From Rhizobium sullae (GTDB taxonomy: Bacteria > Pseudomonadota > Alphaproteobacteria > Rhizobiales > Rhizobiaceae), in NCBI RefSeq assembly GCF_025200715.1, contig NZ_CP104143.1:186001-250000 (forward strand): DNA of 64,000 nt. Reading direction: 5' to 3'. The position numbers were made by a program, and so were the translations under genes. Shown piece after piece: positions 25,642 through 34,351 of this stretch. The notes beneath the pieces are model-generated. The model did no database searches, was not told where the DNA came from, and saw only the letters and a list, made by a program, of their open reading frames with translations. Within the stretch, counting starts at the first letter, position 1. The number at the start of each line of letters is the position of its first letter.

Positions 25642-25902
25642 ATGAGGATGATATTCCATCTGGGCGGCGGCGCCGTTCTTGTTGCATCTGCCGCATTTGC
25701 CACATCGGCGTCCGCTGCGCTCGAAATCGGTATCAATTATTATTCTGCGCTGCCGCAGGATCAGATTGCACTCAATGAATATACGGCCGCGCCCGGCTGT
25801 ACTCCGGCCGAAGCGCATTATCTGCCATCCTTCATCCGTGCCCCGGACGGCACCATCATCGGCGTCGGCTATGTCGAAATGGAAAACGACAGTGGCTGCT
25901 GA
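25642..25902 (+). CDS. Small exported protein, 86 aa
   Basis: A Sec-type signal peptide (hydrophobic residues 4-20, cleavage likely after TSASA near residue 25), then a mature part of about 60 residues beginning ALEIGINYYSALPQDQ. Two cysteines (GCTPAEAH and the C-terminal GC) could form a disulfide in the periplasm. TGGAGA precedes the ATG at 25642. A GGAAC-type stress promoter is positioned upstream, so stress induction is plausible. No function is recognised. Confidence 0.7.
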   Translation: MRMIFHLGGGAVLVASAAFATSASAALEIGINYYSALPQDQIALNEYTAAPGCTPAEAHYLPSFIRAPDGTIIGVGYVEMENDSGC

Positions 25903-26156
25903 AAAACAAAAATAGCCATGGGGTGTCTGCGTGATGGCGCTCGGACGAGGCTCGCCTGCTTGGAGCAGAGGGAACGAGCCTCTAACCATCATCATGATGG
26001 CTGCGACGTTCTATTGGCGGCGGCCGCAGACGCGCAACCGCTTTAAAATGGGTTTCCAGCCTATCCTGGTTCAACAGTTAATGAAAATAGTCGGCCGTGC
26101 CAAAACGGCACGGAGAAGCATGTTCCGGTTGATGCCGCAAGCGCCTGTCGCGCTCG

Positions 26157-26399
26157 TCAGTGCAGCTTCAGCTTGGCTTCTTCCGCCGCTGCCAGAAACT
26201 CGGCGCGGGCTTCCTCGGCGGTCTTGCGTCCATCCAAGGCCGCGCGGCAGGCGCTGCGGGCCTTGAGATAGCGAAGCCCGCGCGTTGCGGGCCAAAGATC
26301 GGTGAGGCATTTCAATGCATCGAACGGGCCGTTCACAGTCCGCGCATCGGCGTTTTCGAAGCCGACCTTGACTGGATTGTCCCATCTTTCCGTTGCCAT
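26157..26399 (-). CDS. DUF982 family protein, 80 aa
   Basis: A small soluble protein with the DUF982 pattern: W-x-x-P-V start (RWDNPVKVGFE), a central LTDLWPATRGLRYLKARSACRAALDG, and a C-terminal helix EEARAEFLAAAEEAKL. The family is largely limited to Rhizobiales and has no known activity. GGAGGAA precedes the ATG at 26399, so longer in-frame starts are rejected. A close match to the EcfG promoter lies 29 bases upstream of the start codon, so it is probably a member of the general stress regulon. Confidence 0.82.
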   Translation of the reverse strand: MATERWDNPVKVGFENADARTVNGPFDALKCLTDLWPATRGLRYLKARSACRAALDGRKTAEEARAEFLAAAEEAKLKLH

Positions 26400-26427
26400 A
26401 GGCGTATTCCTCCGGTGTTTACGCCAA

Positions 26428-26453
26428 AACGCACATCCAGCCCGTTGCGTTCC
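26428..26453 (-). promoter_or_regulatory. EcfG/RpoE2-type promoter of the DUF982 gene
   Basis: On the minus strand: GGAAC, 17 bases, CGTT. Both elements match the general-stress sigma factor consensus of rhizobia exactly, and the spacing is right. This is the best of the three such sites in this region. Confidence 0.65.
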
Positions 26454-26656
26454 CCTCGCAAGGGCTGTGCACACATGGGTTATATTAGCTGGTTATTTAT
26501 TGTCGGCAATCGGGTTTGATCGCGACGGGCGTGGAGGCGTGAAACCGGACTGAATTTGATGACAGAATGGCGCGGGCGAGCGGATCACGTTTATCGGATG
26601 ACCGCTCGTTTTTGCAATCAGCGCGCCCTGCAGCCAGATTGGCGTGTCGCCAGTCC

Positions 26657-27001
26657 TTATCGAGGAAGAGGCGGGCAGCCGAGCCCGGAGGTCCCTGTTG
26701 CCGCACTATCCTGCTCTGCTGCTGAATTCGTGCATGTCGTCGACGGTGACGGGATTGCAGGGTTGACGCCGCCTGGGTTGACCGTGCTGCCGCTCCTGTT
26801 CAGATCGACGGCGCCGGGATTGATCGTGCTGTTGGAGATGCCGGGATTCGTGCGTGTTGTCGTGCCCGAGCCGGTATCGTTGAGATTGGGAGCTATCGTG
26901 GTTCCGCTGCCGGACCCTCCTTGGGTGCCGGTCGTTTGTGCGAAGGCAGTGGTTGCGACGGCAGCCGCCACGATCGAACCCGCGATGAGACGAATAAACA
27001 T
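26657..27001 (-). CDS. Secreted Gly/Ser/Thr/Asn-rich protein, 114 aa
   Basis: A Sec signal peptide (MFIRLIAGSIVAAAVATTAFA, cleavage after AFA at residue 21) leads a low-complexity mature chain rich in T, G, S, N and P. It contains short repeats of the kind GS-T-x-NPG (GSGTTIAPN, TRTNPGISNSTINPG, GSTVNPGGVNP). Two cysteines near the C-terminus (TTCTNSAAE and LGCPPLPR) may pair. The ribosome site CGGAGGA is good. The mature part is probably unstructured and periplasmic or extracellular. Function is unknown. Confidence 0.75.
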   Translation of the reverse strand: MFIRLIAGSIVAAAVATTAFAQTTGTQGGSGSGTTIAPNLNDTGSGTTTRTNPGISNSTINPGAVDLNRSGSTVNPGGVNPAIPSPSTTCTNSAAEQDSAATGTSGLGCPPLPR

Positions 27002-27139
27002 GAGAGCGTCCTCCGTGATTGCCTAATCATAGAACCGCAGTCCGCGGGGAGGGTTCGATCACAAGGAGTTGAGCAAGGGCCTCAGGTATGACCACGCGTT
27101 ATCATGGGACGGATCGCGAAGACTTTTTTCCGGGAAAAG

Positions 27140-27183
27140 CTGGTGCTGCCGCGTGGGATTGAACCACCGACCTCACCCTTACC
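27140..27183 (-). repeat. Direct repeat of the tRNA-Thr 3' half (putative attachment site)
   Basis: 44 bases match 29297-29340 with one mismatch, in the same orientation. The copied part runs from the CCA end through the T arm up to the anticodon GGT; beyond it the sequences diverge completely. A partial tRNA copy downstream of the 3' end of the intact gene is the classic footprint of a tyrosine-integrase element. Confidence 0.8.
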
Positions 27184-27502
27184 GCGGATGCTGGTGCCCA
27201 TCTGTCGCGACAAGTATAACGCCTTGCCTCGCCGCGCGTACGGATCCTGTTCTTGAACATCCAGTCGTCGGTGACGTCAGGATGTGATGTGTTTCGTTCT
27301 CTGCTGGTCTTTTTCTGACATGCCGCCGACGAGGCCTACCCTCATCAGCCATGGCGCTAGTGCCGGGCAAAAATGCTTAAGCGTCGGCGGCAAAACGCCA
27401 GGTCACAGCTTGGCGAGCGGAAACGGAAGCTGGCGCACTGCGCCTGCCGTTTCCGGTTGCGTGCGAACTGATGGCATCCGCCGCGAAGGATGTTTGAATC
27501 TA
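27184..27502. other. Intergenic stretch inside the att-bounded segment
   Basis: About 320 bases between the partial tRNA copy and a palindrome. No reading frame with a believable start and composition is seen, and no RNA gene. Possibly the eroded end of an inserted element, which would have carried the integrase. Confidence 0.5.
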
Positions 27503-27544
27503 CGCATCTTGCCCGAAAATCGATTCCGATTTTGGGCCGATGCG
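27503..27544. repeat. Long imperfect palindrome at the end of the FMN reductase gene
   Basis: CGCATC..GCCCGAAAATCG pairs with CGATTTTGGGC.CGATGCG around ATT, with small internal differences. It starts directly after the stop codon of the FMN reductase gene (minus strand) and could stop transcription or stabilise the mRNA. The motif resembles a dispersed palindrome I have seen often between rhizobial genes. Confidence 0.55.
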
Positions 27545-28117
27545 CTAGGCATCTTTCGGCAGCACGGAGCGAACCCTTGCGATGAAGACATGGAAGTCTT
27601 GCATGAAAGTGCGAAGGAAATCGGCGGTGGTGTCGTTGGTGACCTCACCGTCATCGGTAATCAGCCCCGGTGTGAACTGGATATAGGCTTCAGGGGCATT
27701 CATCTGGGGAGAGTTGCAGAAACTGAGCACACTGCGCAAATTCTGCTGGGCGACTGCTGTGCCTATCGCGCCCGGCGACGTGCCGATCACCGCTGATGGC
27801 TTACGTGTGAACGAATTGGTGCCGTAGGGGCGGCTCGCCCAGTCGATTGCGTTTTTCAGCCCGCCGGGTATGGATCGATTGTATTCGGGCGTGACGAACA
27901 GCACGGCGTCGACGGCCGCGATTGCCGCCTTGAATGCCTTGCCAGCCGGAGGGTAGTCGGCGTCATAATCGTAGCTGTAGAGCGGCAGGTCCTTGAAGGA
28001 TATCTCCGACATTTCAAGTTCCGGCGGGGCGAATCGTACCAATGCCTTGGCGAGCTTGCGGTTGATCGATCCTTTGGCAAGGCTGCCAATGAGATAGCCT
28101 ACTTTATGCGTGGTCAT
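27545..28117 (-). CDS. NADPH-dependent FMN reductase family protein
   Basis: A 190-residue flavodoxin-like reductase. The FMN phosphate loop is GSLAKGSINRKLAKAL (residues 12-27), and the characteristic VTPEYNRSIPGGLKNAIDW lies at about 75-93, with GTSPGAIGTAVAQQNLR further on. Relatives (chromate/quinone/azo reductases such as ChrR and YieF) reduce quinones or FMN with NAD(P)H. GGAGAA precedes the ATG at 28117. It shares strand and location with a nitroreductase, both inside the tRNA-Thr-bounded segment, so the two may act together on xenobiotic or oxidised compounds. A short dyad CGTATCATACG lies at 28148-28158 upstream. Confidence 0.9.
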   Translation of the reverse strand: MTTHKVGYLIGSLAKGSINRKLAKALVRFAPPELEMSEISFKDLPLYSYDYDADYPPAGKAFKAAIAAVDAVLFVTPEYNRSIPGGLKNAIDWASRPYGTNSFTRKPSAVIGTSPGAIGTAVAQQNLRSVLSFCNSPQMNAPEAYIQFTPGLITDDGEVTNDTTADFLRTFMQDFHVFIARVRSVLPKDA

Positions 28118-28200
28118 GGCGTTCTCCAATATCTGGCATGATAAGGACGTATCATACGCAGGAACATAGACGGGGGCTCTTGTCCTTTGATCGCAAGTCA

Positions 28201-28866
28201 CTAATCGCCGACGAACGTGACCGTCTCGTCGATCGGGGCGCGGCCTGTACGGGCGTAACTTATCGTCGGATCCTCGTACCCGATCGACATGCCGCAGAAG
28301 AGGATGAGCCCGTCCGGCGGTGACAGGGCCTCCGCGACCGTCTCGCGAACCTGCGACCACGCCATCTGCGGGCAACTGTGCAGACCTTCTGCGCGGAGCA
28401 GCAGCATGACGGTCTGCAGATACATGCCGACGTCGGCCCATTGGGGTAGGCCCAGGTCACGGTCGATGTAGCAGAACAGGGCGGCGGGCGCGCCGAAACA
28501 GTTCCAGTTGGCGATTGCTGCCCGCTGGCGCGCCTCCCAGTCCTCGCGCGCAATGCCGAGCGCGCTGTAGCGCTCCTTGCCGAAGGCGGACCGGCGCTCC
28601 CCGTAGGGGGACTTCAGCACGGGCGGATACATCTCGTACTGCCGCTTGTCCCAGGGGTCGCCATGAGCCACGCGCTCGATGGCGGATGTCTTGAGCTCTG
28701 CCAGCGGTGCGCCGGTCATCACGTAGGTGTTCCACGGCTGGATGTTCGATCCTGACGGCGACCAAGCTGCGGCGGACATCACACGCTCAAGCACCTCCCT
28801 CTTCACAGGCTCGTCCTTGAATCCGCGCACCGCCCGTCGGCTTGTGACTGCCTCATATACGTCCAT
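28201..28866 (-). CDS. Nitroreductase family protein
   Basis: A 221-residue FMN-dependent nitroreductase. The N-terminal FMN-binding RRAVRGFKDEPV (about residues 10-21) is followed by AAAWSPSGSNIQPW and a C-terminal FCGMSIGYEDP. The family reduces nitroaromatics and quinones or performs related flavin reactions. GGAGG five bases before the ATG at 28866 fixes the start; an ATG 12 bases earlier lacks its own site. It is upstream of the FMN reductase with an 83-base gap containing a small dyad. A short dyad AGTAT-TGTCC-ATACT lies about 45 bases upstream of its own start. Confidence 0.9.
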   Translation of the reverse strand: MDVYEAVTSRRAVRGFKDEPVKREVLERVMSAAAWSPSGSNIQPWNTYVMTGAPLAELKTSAIERVAHGDPWDKRQYEMYPPVLKSPYGERRSAFGKERYSALGIAREDWEARQRAAIANWNCFGAPAALFCYIDRDLGLPQWADVGMYLQTVMLLLRAEGLHSCPQMAWSQVRETVAEALSPPDGLILFCGMSIGYEDPTISYARTGRAPIDETVTFVGD

Positions 28867-29297
28867 GATCGCCTCCATGCCGCCGGCCGTCGGGTTTCGG
28901 TCTACCGGGGGATGAAGTATTGTCCATACTCATGGTCGGCTCCGCCTGACTGTTCCGTTCCTGATGTGATTCATTATCTCCGTTCGCAATGGAGGCGTAA
29001 TCACACCGTGGTCTAGGAGGCGTACATCAAACGTATATCAGGGATCGATGCGTTTGAGGGGCATGTGAGCGAAGCATCGCGGGACTCCCGCGCCACTGCA
29101 TCCCGGCCTGGAATTACACCCCTGGACGGCCTCGGCTTGGCGCTTACGGAGAATGATGTCGTGATTTGAGAACGCCCGGGGAACAAGCTGCACGGATTTC
29201 CCGTACGATTCGCGTTCTGTTCTGCGCTTTTGTGCCGCTTCATGCAGCGCTGTGATCAGATGGGCACGGTCAGGCTATTGATTTTGTTCTGAAAAAC
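28867..29297. other. Intergenic region between nitroreductase and tRNA-Thr
   Basis: About 430 bases. It holds the short dyad noted for the nitroreductase and a stretch near 29060-29110 that looks like non-coding dispersed-repeat sequence. I see no gene. The part next to tRNA-Thr would be the element end nearest the attachment site. Confidence 0.45.
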
Positions 29298-29372
29298 TGG
29301 TGCTGCCGAGTGGGATTGAACCACCGACCTCACCCTTACCAAGGGTGTGCTCTACCACTGAGCTACGGCAGC
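29298..29372 (-). tRNA. tRNA-Thr (anticodon GGT)
   Basis: 75 bases with encoded CCA. Acceptor stem GCTGCCG pairs with CGGCAGC; D arm TAGCTCAGTGGTAGAGC; anticodon loop TTGGTAA with GGT; T arm GGTGGTTCAATCCCAC. The gene is intact. Its 3' half is duplicated at 27140-27183. Confidence 0.96.
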
Positions 29373-29524
29373 AGGACCAAGACGCATGAGCCGGACGGCT
29401 GCGATGCGTGAACGGGGGGCCTATTGCCACAGCTTCTTGACAAGCGCAAGCCGCAAATTCCAACTTCGCATGTATTAAGGCGACGGCCCTTTTTGCGGGA
29501 GGCGGAATCCGCTAAACATCAAAC

Positions 29525-29719
29525 ATGGACGACAAGACGGAAAATGCCACAAAGGGCCGCAAGGCCGTGATCGAAGAGCAGGCGAAACGGCGCCGCGAGC
29601 GCGCTGCCGAAAAGCTCCGTGAAAATCTCGCCCGCCGCAAACAGCAGACGCGCGCGCGCCGTTCGGGGCAAGCAGACGAGACGAATGGCCTTCCTGCCGC
29701 AAAAATGGACGAATCATAA
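29525..29719 (+). CDS. Small basic protein, 64 aa, upstream of murA
   Basis: A highly charged helical protein (KGRKAVIEEQAKRRRERAAE, then KLRENLARRKQQTRARRSG). No membrane segment is present; it is probably a nucleic-acid- or ribosome-associated or disordered peptide. The best ribosome site is weak (GGGAGG is about 20 bases upstream). It precedes murA by 105 bases on the same strand, a position at which I recall similar small basic proteins in related genomes. Function is unknown. Confidence 0.7.
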   Translation: MDDKTENATKGRKAVIEEQAKRRRERAAEKLRENLARRKQQTRARRSGQADETNGLPAAKMDES

Positions 29720-29824
29720 TGTTCGGTCCACGGCGAATTGAAGCGTGCCCGGAATTCGTCTAAAGACCCCCATCCCTTTTAAAGGCAGAACTTTCAGAAA
29801 GGCGGGCACAGCCCGTAAGTCCAT

Positions 29825-31117
29825 ATGGATCGTATCAGAATTGTCGGCGGTAATGAGCTCAATGGCATCATTCCGATTTCCGGCGCCAAGAATGCCGCCC
29901 TGCCGCTGATGATCGCCTCGCTTTTGACCAGCGATACGCTGACGCTCGAAAACGTGCCGCATTTGGCTGATGTCGAACTGCTGATGCGCATTCTCGGCAA
30001 TCATGGCGTCGACGTTGCTGTCAATGGCCGCCGCGAGCGCCAGGAAGACTCCTATGCGCGCACGATCCATTTCACCTGCCGCACCATCGTCGATACGACC
30101 GCCTCCTATGAGCTGGTCTCGAAGATGCGCGCTTCCTTCTGGGTCATCGGACCGCTTCTGGCGCGCGAAGGCCACTGCCGCGTGTCTCTGCCTGGCGGTT
30201 GCGCCATCGGCACGCGTCCGGTGGACCTTTTCCTCGAAGGGCTTGCGGCGCTCGGAGCAAACCTCGAAATCGACAGCGGCTATATCAACGCGACGGCGCC
30301 GAACGGCGGCCTGATCGGCACGCGCTATACCTTCCCGAAGGTTTCCGTCGGCGCGACCCATGTGATGATGATGGCTGCGACCCTTGCCCGCGGCACCACG
30401 GTCATCGGCAATGCCGCCCGCGAACCGGAAGTTGTGGACCTCGCCAACTGCCTGAACGCCATGGGCGCGAAAATATCCGGCCACGGCACCTCGACGATCA
30501 CCATCGAAGGCGTGCAGTCGCTTTCCGGCGCGCGCCATCGCGTTCTGCCGGACCGCATCGAGACCGGCACCTACGCCATGGCCGTTGCCATGACGGGAGG
30601 CGACGTCGTTCTGGAAAACACCGATGCGGCTCTGCTTGAAACGGCTTTCGAGACACTCCGCCGCGCCGGCGCGGAAATTTCGTCGACCAACAACGGCGTG
30701 CGCGTCAGGCGCAACGGCGCGGGTATCAGGCCGGTCGATATCGTGACCGATCCCTTCCCAGGTTTCCCGACGGACCTGCAGGCGCAGTTCATGGCGCTCA
30801 TGACACGCTCCTCCGGTATTTCACACGTGACGGAGACCATCTTCGAAAACCGCTTCATGCATGTGCAGGAGCTTGCCCGCCTCGGCGCGAAGATCTCGCT
30901 TTCCGGACAGACGGCGAAGATCGAGGGCGTGCCGCGGCTGAAGGGCGCACCGGTGATGGCCACCGATCTTCGCGCCTCCGTCTCGCTGGTAATCGCCGGT
31001 CTTGCCGCCGAAGGCGAGACGATGGTCTCGCGCGTCTATCACCTCGATCGCGGCTTCGAGCGGCTGGAAGAAAAGCTCACCCGCTGCGGCGCGATCGTCG
31101 AGCGCGTCAGCGAATAG
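29825..31117 (+). CDS. murA: UDP-N-acetylglucosamine 1-carboxyvinyltransferase MurA
   Basis: A 430-residue enzyme of the first committed step of peptidoglycan synthesis, transferring enolpyruvate from PEP to UDP-GlcNAc in the cytoplasm. The N-terminus [26 protein letters not shown] shows the KN pair, and [13 protein letters not shown] lies near 320. The usual catalytic Cys position (loop near residue 120) reads [13 protein letters not shown], which retains the Cys. Length is normal. It is followed on the same strand by DUF2948, hisD and others. Confidence 0.97.
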   Translation: MDRIRIVGGNELNGIIPISGAKNAALPLMIASLLTSDTLTLENVPHLADVELLMRILGNHGVDVAVNGRRERQEDSYARTIHFTCRTIVDTTASYELVSKMRASFWVIGPLLAREGHCRVSLPGGCAIGTRPVDLFLEGLAALGANLEIDSGYINATAPNGGLIGTRYTFPKVSVGATHVMMMAATLARGTTVIGNAAREPEVVDLANCLNAMGAKISGHGTSTITIEGVQSLSGARHRVLPDRIETGTYAMAVAMTGGDVVLENTDAALLETAFETLRRAGAEISSTNNGVRVRRNGAGIRPVDIVTDPFPGFPTDLQAQFMALMTRSSGISHVTETIFENRFMHVQELARLGAKISLSGQTAKIEGVPRLKGAPVMATDLRASVSLVIAGLAAEGETMVSRVYHLDRGFERLEEKLTRCGAIVERVSE

Positions 31118-31235
31118 GGAAGGGGCGTCTCTACGCCCTTAATCCTGGTTGCGCATTCCGCCGTAGCATCCTATTTCCCTTGTCTGACGCATCGCCATCC
31201 CGGCGGTGCGCGATAGACCTAGGGGTTTTGCCTGC

Positions 31236-31673
31236 ATGACAGATCTGAAGCTTCTTGCGCTCGATAGTGAAGACCTCGCGGTGGTCTCCGCCCATATGCA
31301 GGACAGCGTCTTCAAGGTCGGCGACATGACATGGTCGCCGCGCAGCGGGCAGTTTTCAATAGCCGCCAACCGCTTTGTCTGGGAAGATGCCCTCAATAAA
31401 GGCAAGGGCTTCGAGCGCCATCGGGCGGCATTGGTCCTCAAGCGGGTTCTGGCCGTCCGCTCCGCCGGGATCGACCGCAAGCGGCGCGACGAGGTGCTGT
31501 CGCTGCTGTCCATCGGCTTCGAGCAGAAAGGCGAGGGGCCGGAGGGGACGATCGAGCTGACGCTTGCCGGCACAGCCGAGATCCTCCTCGACGTCGAATG
31601 CATCGAAGTGCTGCTTGCGGATATCGGTGGAGCGTGGGAAACCACCTCCAAGCCGCGCCACCCCGGCGCCTGA
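31236..31673 (+). CDS. DUF2948 family protein, 145 aa
   Basis: Opens MTDLKLLALDSEDLAVVSAHMQDSV, with the conserved-looking GDMTWSPRSGQFSIAANRFVWE, the pattern of DUF2948 proteins that sit between murA and hisD throughout Rhizobiales. It is a cytoplasmic beta-rich protein without known activity. The ATG at 31236 is preferred over an upstream in-frame start because it begins the conserved region. The stable gene order suggests a housekeeping role. Confidence 0.88.
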   Translation: MTDLKLLALDSEDLAVVSAHMQDSVFKVGDMTWSPRSGQFSIAANRFVWEDALNKGKGFERHRAALVLKRVLAVRSAGIDRKRRDEVLSLLSIGFEQKGEGPEGTIELTLAGTAEILLDVECIEVLLADIGGAWETTSKPRHPGA

Positions 31674-31709
31674 AGACTTCCCGTGTCGAATTGAGAAGGA
31701 ATATCTGCG

Positions 31710-33008
31710 TTGGCAATCTGGCTGGATCAGGCATCGGACGGTTTCGAGCAGCGCTTTGCCGCATTTCTGACAACCAAGCGTGAGGTTTCGGAAGACGTGA
31801 ATGTGGTGGTTCGCGCCATCATCGACGACGTGCGCGCCCGCGGCGACGCAGCGCTTGCCGAATACTCGAAGAAATTCGACAGCATCGATTTTGCCAATGT
31901 GCCGATGCGTGTGAGCGAAGCAGAAATCGATGCCGCAGTGGAAGCCGTGCCTGCCGAAGTGCTGGGCGCGCTGAAGGTTGCGGCCGTCCGCATCGAATCG
32001 CATCACCGCCGCCAGCTGCCGAAGGACGATATCTACGAGGATGCTATGGGCGTCGAGCTTGGCTCGCGCTGGACGGCGATCGAGGCGGTCGGCCTCTACG
32101 TGCCGGGGGGCACGGCAAGCTATCCGAGTTCGGTGCTAATGAATGCGGTGCCGGCAAAGGTTGCCGGCGTCGAACGCATCGTCATCGCGGTCCCTGCTAC
32201 CGGCGGCACGGTCAATCAGGCGGTGCTCGCCGCGGCCAAGCTTGCCGGCGTTTCGGAAATCTATCGTGTCGGCGGCGCGCAGGCTATCGCCGCGCTTGCC
32301 TACGGCACGGAGACGATCGCGCCGGTCGCAAAGATCACCGGCCCGGGCAACGCCTATGTTGCAGCCGCCAAGCGGCACGTCTTCGGCACGGTCGGCATCG
32401 ACATGATCGCCGGTCCGTCCGAAGTACTGGTGATCGCCGACAAGGACAACAATCCGGACTGGATCGCGGCCGATCTTCTGGCTCAGGCCGAACATGACGC
32501 CAGCGCGCAAGCGATCCTCGTCACCGACAACGCCGAATTCGGCAAGGCCGTCGAAGCCGCGGTGGAACGCCAGTTGAAGACCTTGAACCGCGCGGAAACC
32601 GCCGCCCGCAGCTGGCGGGATTTCGGTGCGGTCATCTTGGTGAAGGACCTGAAGGACGCCATCCCACTCGCCAACCGCATCGCCGCCGAGCATCTGGAGC
32701 TTGCCGTGGCTGATCCGGATGTGCTGCTCGACGGAATCCGCAATGCCGGCGCGATCTTCATCGGCGCCCATACGCCGGAAGTGATCGGCGATTACGTCGG
32801 AGGCTCGAACCACGTCTTGCCGACGGCGCGCTCTGCCCGCTTCTCCTCCGGCCTTTCCGTGCTCGATTTCGTCAAGCGCACCTCGATCCTTAGGCTCGGC
32901 CCGCAGCAGCTGCGCGACCTCGGTCCGGCGGCGATCGCGCTTGCGGTTTCCGAAGGCCTCGATGCCCATGCGCGATCGGTCGCGATCCGCCTCAATCTCG
33001 AAAGGTGA
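31710..33008 (+). CDS. hisD: Histidinol dehydrogenase HisD
   Basis: A 432-residue Zn-dependent enzyme catalysing the last two steps of histidine synthesis (histidinol to histidine with 2 NAD+). Signatures are GLYVPGGTASYPSSVLM, the family signature region IDMIAGPSEVLVIAD near 232-246, and NRIAAEHLELAV with the His ligand near 330. The start codon is TTG at 31710 with AGAAGGA nine bases upstream; no better ATG lies before the conserved region. It is co-transcribed with the UPF0262 and phosphatase genes. Confidence 0.97.
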   Translation: MAIWLDQASDGFEQRFAAFLTTKREVSEDVNVVVRAIIDDVRARGDAALAEYSKKFDSIDFANVPMRVSEAEIDAAVEAVPAEVLGALKVAAVRIESHHRRQLPKDDIYEDAMGVELGSRWTAIEAVGLYVPGGTASYPSSVLMNAVPAKVAGVERIVIAVPATGGTVNQAVLAAAKLAGVSEIYRVGGAQAIAALAYGTETIAPVAKITGPGNAYVAAAKRHVFGTVGIDMIAGPSEVLVIADKDNNPDWIAADLLAQAEHDASAQAILVTDNAEFGKAVEAAVERQLKTLNRAETAARSWRDFGAVILVKDLKDAIPLANRIAAEHLELAVADPDVLLDGIRNAGAIFIGAHTPEVIGDYVGGSNHVLPTARSARFSSGLSVLDFVKRTSILRLGPQQLRDLGPAAIALAVSEGLDAHARSVAIRLNLER

Positions 33009-33011
33009 GGC

Positions 33012-33485
33012 ATGGCGAAGGGCGACTTCCGGCTTTCTGATATCGTCCTTGACGATACGATCGGCCGTTCGACGCCCGATGTAGAGCATGAGCGGGCCGT
33101 TGCAATCTTCGATCTCATCGAGGAAAACAGCTTCGAGCCAGTTGGCCATAGCGGTGGACCCTACCGGCTGAAGATTTCACTGGTCGACTCCAAGCTCGTC
33201 TTTGCGATCACCACGGAAGACGGACGGGATGTTGCGACCCATATCTTGTCGCTGACGCCCTTCCGCCGGATCGTGAAGGACTATTTCATGATCTGCGAGA
33301 GCTATTACGAGGCGATCCGCTCCGCCTCGCCTAGCCGCATCGAGGCGATCGACATGGGACGGCGCGGCATTCACAACGAGGGCTCGCAGACGCTGAAAGA
33401 CCGGCTTGCCGGCAAGATCGAGGTCGATTTCGACACGGCACGCCGCATCTTCACGCTGGTCTGCGTGCTTTATTGGCGCGGATGA
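33012..33485 (+). CDS. UPF0262 family protein, 157 aa
   Basis: A Rhizobiales-typical protein of the UPF0262 family: [23 protein letters not shown] at the start, [15 protein letters not shown], and [20 protein letters not shown]. It starts three bases after the hisD stop, with AGGTGAGG as ribosome site, and its stop overlaps the next start (ATGA). Activity is unknown. The tight coupling with a protein-tyrosine phosphatase may be meaningful. Confidence 0.9.
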   Translation: MAKGDFRLSDIVLDDTIGRSTPDVEHERAVAIFDLIEENSFEPVGHSGGPYRLKISLVDSKLVFAITTEDGRDVATHILSLTPFRRIVKDYFMICESYYEAIRSASPSRIEAIDMGRRGIHNEGSQTLKDRLAGKIEVDFDTARRIFTLVCVLYWRG

Positions 33486-33967
33486 TCGCGATGGCGCCGG
33501 CTCCGACCACGGCAGTAGGAAAGGCGCCCGGCGCGATTCTCTTCATGTGCGGGTTGAACGCTATCCGCTCGCCGATCGCCGAAGCGATCGCCCGTAGCAT
33601 CCTGCCCAGGAATACCTATATACGTTCCGCAGGCGTTCGCGCCGGCGAGCGCGATCCCTTTGTCGACGTCGTGCTCGAGGAAATCGGCCTTTCGCTTGGG
33701 CGTCGCCAGCCACAGACGCTTGACGAACTCGAGGACGATTACTTCGATCTCATCATCACGCTCTCGCCGCCAGCCCATCACGCCGCACTGGAGCTGACGC
33801 GGGCAAGCGCCGTCGATGTCGTCTACTGGCCGACGATGGATCCGACGGTCGCAACCGGGACTCGCGAGCAGATTCTGGATGCCTACCGTGAGGTGCGCGA
33901 CCACCTTGAACAGCTCATCGAAACCCGGCTCGTCAGGAGAAATGGCATCGCCGCGCAATCGGCGTGA
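33482..33967 (+). CDS. Low-molecular-weight protein tyrosine phosphatase
   Basis: A 161-residue LMW-PTP. The P-loop CX5R reads [10 protein letters not shown] (Cys and Arg present) and the general acid is Asp in YWPTMDPT near the C-terminus. The P-loop is somewhat divergent from the usual CxGNxCRS, which lacks the second Cys here. The ATG at 33482 overlaps the TGA of UPF0262 (ATGA), indicating translational coupling; TTG 33473 and ATG 33491 are alternatives. Family members act on tyrosine-phosphorylated proteins or on arsenate-like substrates. Confidence 0.88.
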   Translation: MIAMAPAPTTAVGKAPGAILFMCGLNAIRSPIAEAIARSILPRNTYIRSAGVRAGERDPFVDVVLEEIGLSLGRRQPQTLDELEDDYFDLIITLSPPAHHAALELTRASAVDVVYWPTMDPTVATGTREQILDAYREVRDHLEQLIETRLVRRNGIAAQSA

Positions 33968-34086
33968 AACAAAAGGAAGAAAGCCCGATCAACGAGGTTC
34001 ACAAATGACCCCTGATTGTGTAGTTTCCGCGCAAATTTTGAGGCGGCCAATGCCGCCATCTCAACCGACAGGAAGAAAACCTTTAT

Positions 34087-34305
34087 ATGCCTAAAGAAGA
34101 AGTCCTCGAATTCCCGGGTATTGTGACCGAACTTCTGCCGAACGCGACCTTTCGCGTGAAGCTCGAAAACGAGCACGAAATCATCGCCCACACGGCAGGC
34201 CGCATGCGCAAGAACCGCATCCGGGTGCTCGCCGGCGACAAGGTTCTTGTGGAAATGACGCCTTACGATCTCACGAAGGGCCGCATCACCTATCGTTTCA
34301 AATAG
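34087..34305 (+). CDS. infA: Translation initiation factor IF-1
   Basis: 72 residues, an S1/OB-fold protein that binds the 30S A site during initiation. [28 protein letters not shown] and [12 protein letters not shown] are diagnostic. Normal length. An upstream gap of 119 bases probably holds its own promoter. A hairpin with T-run follows directly. Confidence 0.98.
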   Translation: MPKEEVLEFPGIVTELLPNATFRVKLENEHEIIAHTAGRMRKNRIRVLAGDKVLVEMTPYDLTKGRITYRFK

Positions 34306-34313
34306 GCTTGGCC

Positions 34314-34337
34314 CGGAAGCCTGAAGGGCTTCCGTTT
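34314..34337 (+). terminator. Terminator/attenuator hairpin between infA and maf
   Basis: Arms CGGAAGCC and GGCTTCCG around TGAAG, followed by TTT, nine bases after the infA stop. maf begins 14 bases further on, so some read-through is likely. Confidence 0.6.
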
Positions 34338-34351
34338 CCGGTCGAGGGTCC

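Noticed and set aside
27191-29265. 11-base inverted match (GTGCCCATCTG and its complement) near both ends of the tRNA-Thr segment
   Set aside because: A match of this length is expected about once by chance in a 2 kb interval and it does not sit at the repeat borders.
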